NCBI RefSeq assembly: GCF_030323265.1
Contig: NZ_CP104992.1
Location: 3,695,501-3,759,500 of the forward strand
Direction: 5' to 3'
Length of the DNA: 64,000 nucleotides
From: Terrirhizobium terrae
Lineage (GTDB): Bacteria; Pseudomonadota; Alphaproteobacteria; Rhizobiales; Rhizobiaceae
Position 1 is the stretch's first letter. Every line of letters begins with the position of its first letter. Positions 62,546 to 64,000 of the stretch are shown one piece after another. The translations under genes and the position numbers were made by a program. The notes under the pieces are model-generated. The model saw only the letters and a list, made by a program, of their open reading frames with translations, was not told the origin of the DNA and did no database searches.

Positions 62546-63169
62546 TCACCACATGGTCTTGGCGGCGCGACCGGCCCATTCGCGATCGTAGGTTTCCTGG
62601 TCGAAATCCGCCTTGGCGGCCTTCAAGAGCTGCCCGGGTGTCGGCAGATCCTTCGGATCGACAAAACGTTCGGCATTCCAGAGCTCCGAGCGCATCAGCG
62701 CCCGCGCGCACTGAAAATAGGCCTCGCCGACCGTGATCACGGTTACCGTGCGCGGATGCCGTCCCTCCATCTCGAAACTGTCCAGCAGTCCCGGCTCCGC
62801 CGAGACGACCGCTGTTCCATTGATGCGCATCGCCGTATTGGAGCCCGGGATCAGGAACATCAGCGCCACCCGCGGATCGCGGACGATATTGATCAGCGAG
62901 TCCACCCGATTGTTCCCGCGCCAGTCCGGCAGCAGCAGCGTCTTGCCGTCTTTCACCCTGACGACGCCGCCGAGATCGCCGCGTGGCGAGCAATCGAGCC
63001 CTTCGGGGCCAACGGTTGCCAGCGCCACGAAGGGCGCCGTCTCGATCATCTGGCGATACTCGACCGTCAGTGTCGTTGTCACCTTGGCGACGGACGCTTC
63101 CGATACCCCGTCATAGATGGCCTTCAGCTGCTCGACCGAAGTGATGATGCCGGTAGACATGTCGTTCAT
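62546..63169 (-). CDS. Pyridoxamine 5'-phosphate oxidase-like flavoprotein
   Basis: 207 residues from ATG 63169 (MNDMSTGIITSVEQLKAIYD). Split-barrel FMN-binding fold: FVALATVGPEGLDCSPRGDL, RDPRVALMFLIPGSNTAMRI, and a C-terminal MRSELWNAERFVDP. It resembles the MSMEG_1061-type family, of unknown substrate; not a confident PdxH. The start overlaps the kefB-like stop by four bases (ATGA). The apparent longer fusion with the antiporter frame arises from the break in that gene. Confidence 0.85.
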   Translation of the reverse strand: MNDMSTGIITSVEQLKAIYDGVSEASVAKVTTTLTVEYRQMIETAPFVALATVGPEGLDCSPRGDLGGVVRVKDGKTLLLPDWRGNNRVDSLINIVRDPRVALMFLIPGSNTAMRINGTAVVSAEPGLLDSFEMEGRHPRTVTVITVGEAYFQCARALMRSELWNAERFVDPKDLPTPGQLLKAAKADFDQETYDREWAGRAAKTMW

Positions 63170-64000
63170 GTTGCGGCCTCCTGGGCAGCGGCCTGCTCCG
63201 CCGCACGACGCTCGCGTTCGCGCCCGGTCCTTGCTGCGATGACGTCGGCCGGCTGCGCGTTGCCCTTGATCAGCGAGCGACCGGCATAGATGCCTCCCAC
63301 TTGTTCCATCGCAAACCGCTCGCGATCGGTCTCGCGGAATTCCTCGATGATCTGAGCGGCAAGCTCCTCTTCCTCGCCGAGCACCGTCAGCACCTCGCTG
63401 CCGAAATTGAGCGCCGATCTCGTAGGTCTCGCGGATCTGGTAGTCGACGCCCGCCTTCAACAGGTCGATCGCGTGGCCCCGGTCATAGGCGCGCGCCAGA
63501 ACCGGGACCATCGGATATTCTTCCTTGACGATCTCGGCGATCCTGACCGCCGCCTCCTTGTCATCAACGCAGATCAGGATCGCCCTGGCGGTTGCTGCGC
63601 CGGCAGCGTGCAGGATCTCGGGCCTCGATCCGTCGCCGTAGAAAACCTTGAAGCCGAAATCGCCGATATCGCGGATGAACTCTGCATCCTTGTCGATGAT
63701 CGAAAGCGTATAGCCGCGGGCCAGCATAGGCTGGCTGACGATCTGGCCGAAGCGGCCGAATCCGATCATCAGCACGGTATTCTCGATGTTCTCGGGCTGG
63801 TTCAGCCCGCTCGTATCGACCGTCGGCTTCGGCGCCATCCGTACATAGATCGCGACCACCAGCGGCGTGACGGCCATGGAAAGCACGATCGTCGCGGTGA
63901 GTACGGCATTCGTATCGGCATCGATAATACCGACCGACGCCGCGGCGGCGTAGAGAACGAAGGCGAATTCACCGCCCTGCGCCATCAGGATAGCGCGGCC
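63166..64000 (-). CDS. KefB-type cation:proton antiporter, C-terminal part (window edge; one frame break)
   Basis: The frame is open to 64000, so the N-terminal part is missing. Visible: last membrane helices (AQGGEFAFVLYAAAASVGII, VLTATIVLSMAVTPLVVAIY) then an RCK/TrkA-N domain (VLMIGFGRFGQIVSQPMLAR, FGFKVFYGDGSRPEIL). Glutathione-gated K+ efflux family; a gor gene 9 kb away is coincidence as far as seen. At 63416-63421 GAGTC reads GAGATC; repair gives IRETYESALNFGSEVLTVLG. Stop overlaps the next start. Confidence 0.9.

Noticed and set aside
62546..63985. A 479-residue antiporter-flavoprotein fusion
   Set aside because: Produced by the GAGATC break; true genes overlap by ATGA in different frames.

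Overview
The window reads as chromosomal core sequence of a Rhizobiaceae-type alphaproteobacterium (Rhizobium/Agrobacterium/Sinorhizobium clade; genus not resolvable by eye). The evidence is high GC, purL-bolA-grxD order, a CckA hybrid kinase, a chimeric NADP-malic enzyme, a B12 riboswitch upstream of bluB, Mla-type lipid transport genes, and a giant coiled-coil membrane protein matching the GPR/RgsE growth-pole protein of polar-growing rhizobia. No phage, insertion sequence, CRISPR array, rRNA or tRNA was seen.

Layout. 1-6.2 kb (+): a MocR-type regulator cut by the window edge, purL, bolA, a small basic protein, grxD and a Bcr/CflA efflux pump. 6.2-14.9 kb (-): inositol-monophosphatase-family protein, ttcA, alaS, recA, cckA. 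15.1-20.8 kb: a FliO-like gene, dksA (-), sixA, a ycjX/ycjF-like pair and a secreted protein. 20.8-24.4 kb: folP-folB-folK (-), a DUF922 protein, a 2Fe-2S ferredoxin and an HPt protein. 24.9-31.2 kb: the growth-pole giant. 31.5-40.4 kb: a YwqG/DUF1963 protein, the mlaEFD-lipoprotein operon (-), a dipeptide epimerase, an MFS carrier and a metallophosphoesterase. 40.6-48.1 kb: malic enzyme, a secreted protein, bluB with its riboswitch, a beta-propeller/NYN pair and nadE. 48.2-53.5 kb: TadE/TadG-type pilus genes around a class II DAHP synthase. 53.5-64 kb: glutathione reductase, DUF2059 protein, rpiA, gph, an L,D-transpeptidase, fumC, a GGDEF protein, a pyridoxamine-phosphate-oxidase-like protein and a KefB-type antiporter cut by the window edge.

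The strongest unexplained signal is reading-frame damage in housekeeping genes. About 20 single-base indels interrupt 16 genes, including alaS, cckA, fumC, maeB and gor, which are unlikely all to be dead. They fall into classes. Six are the same change: CGAGTC is replaced by CGAGATC (read on the other strand, GACTC becomes GATCTC), an extra A inside a GANTC site, the CcrM methylation motif of alphaproteobacteria. About a dozen are one-base losses, mostly from short homopolymers. Two or three fit neither. Restoring one base at each gives lengths divisible by three and continuous family sequence. I infer long-read consensus errors, with the GANTC class probably reflecting N6-adenine methylation, rather than biological pseudogenes. 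CDS spans below are given end to end across these breaks.

Functionally the window is mostly housekeeping (purine, folate, cobalamin, NAD, pentose phosphate, TCA, DNA repair and translation). It also has a cell-cycle/envelope theme: CckA, an HPt protein, the growth-pole protein, an L,D-transpeptidase and the Mla system.
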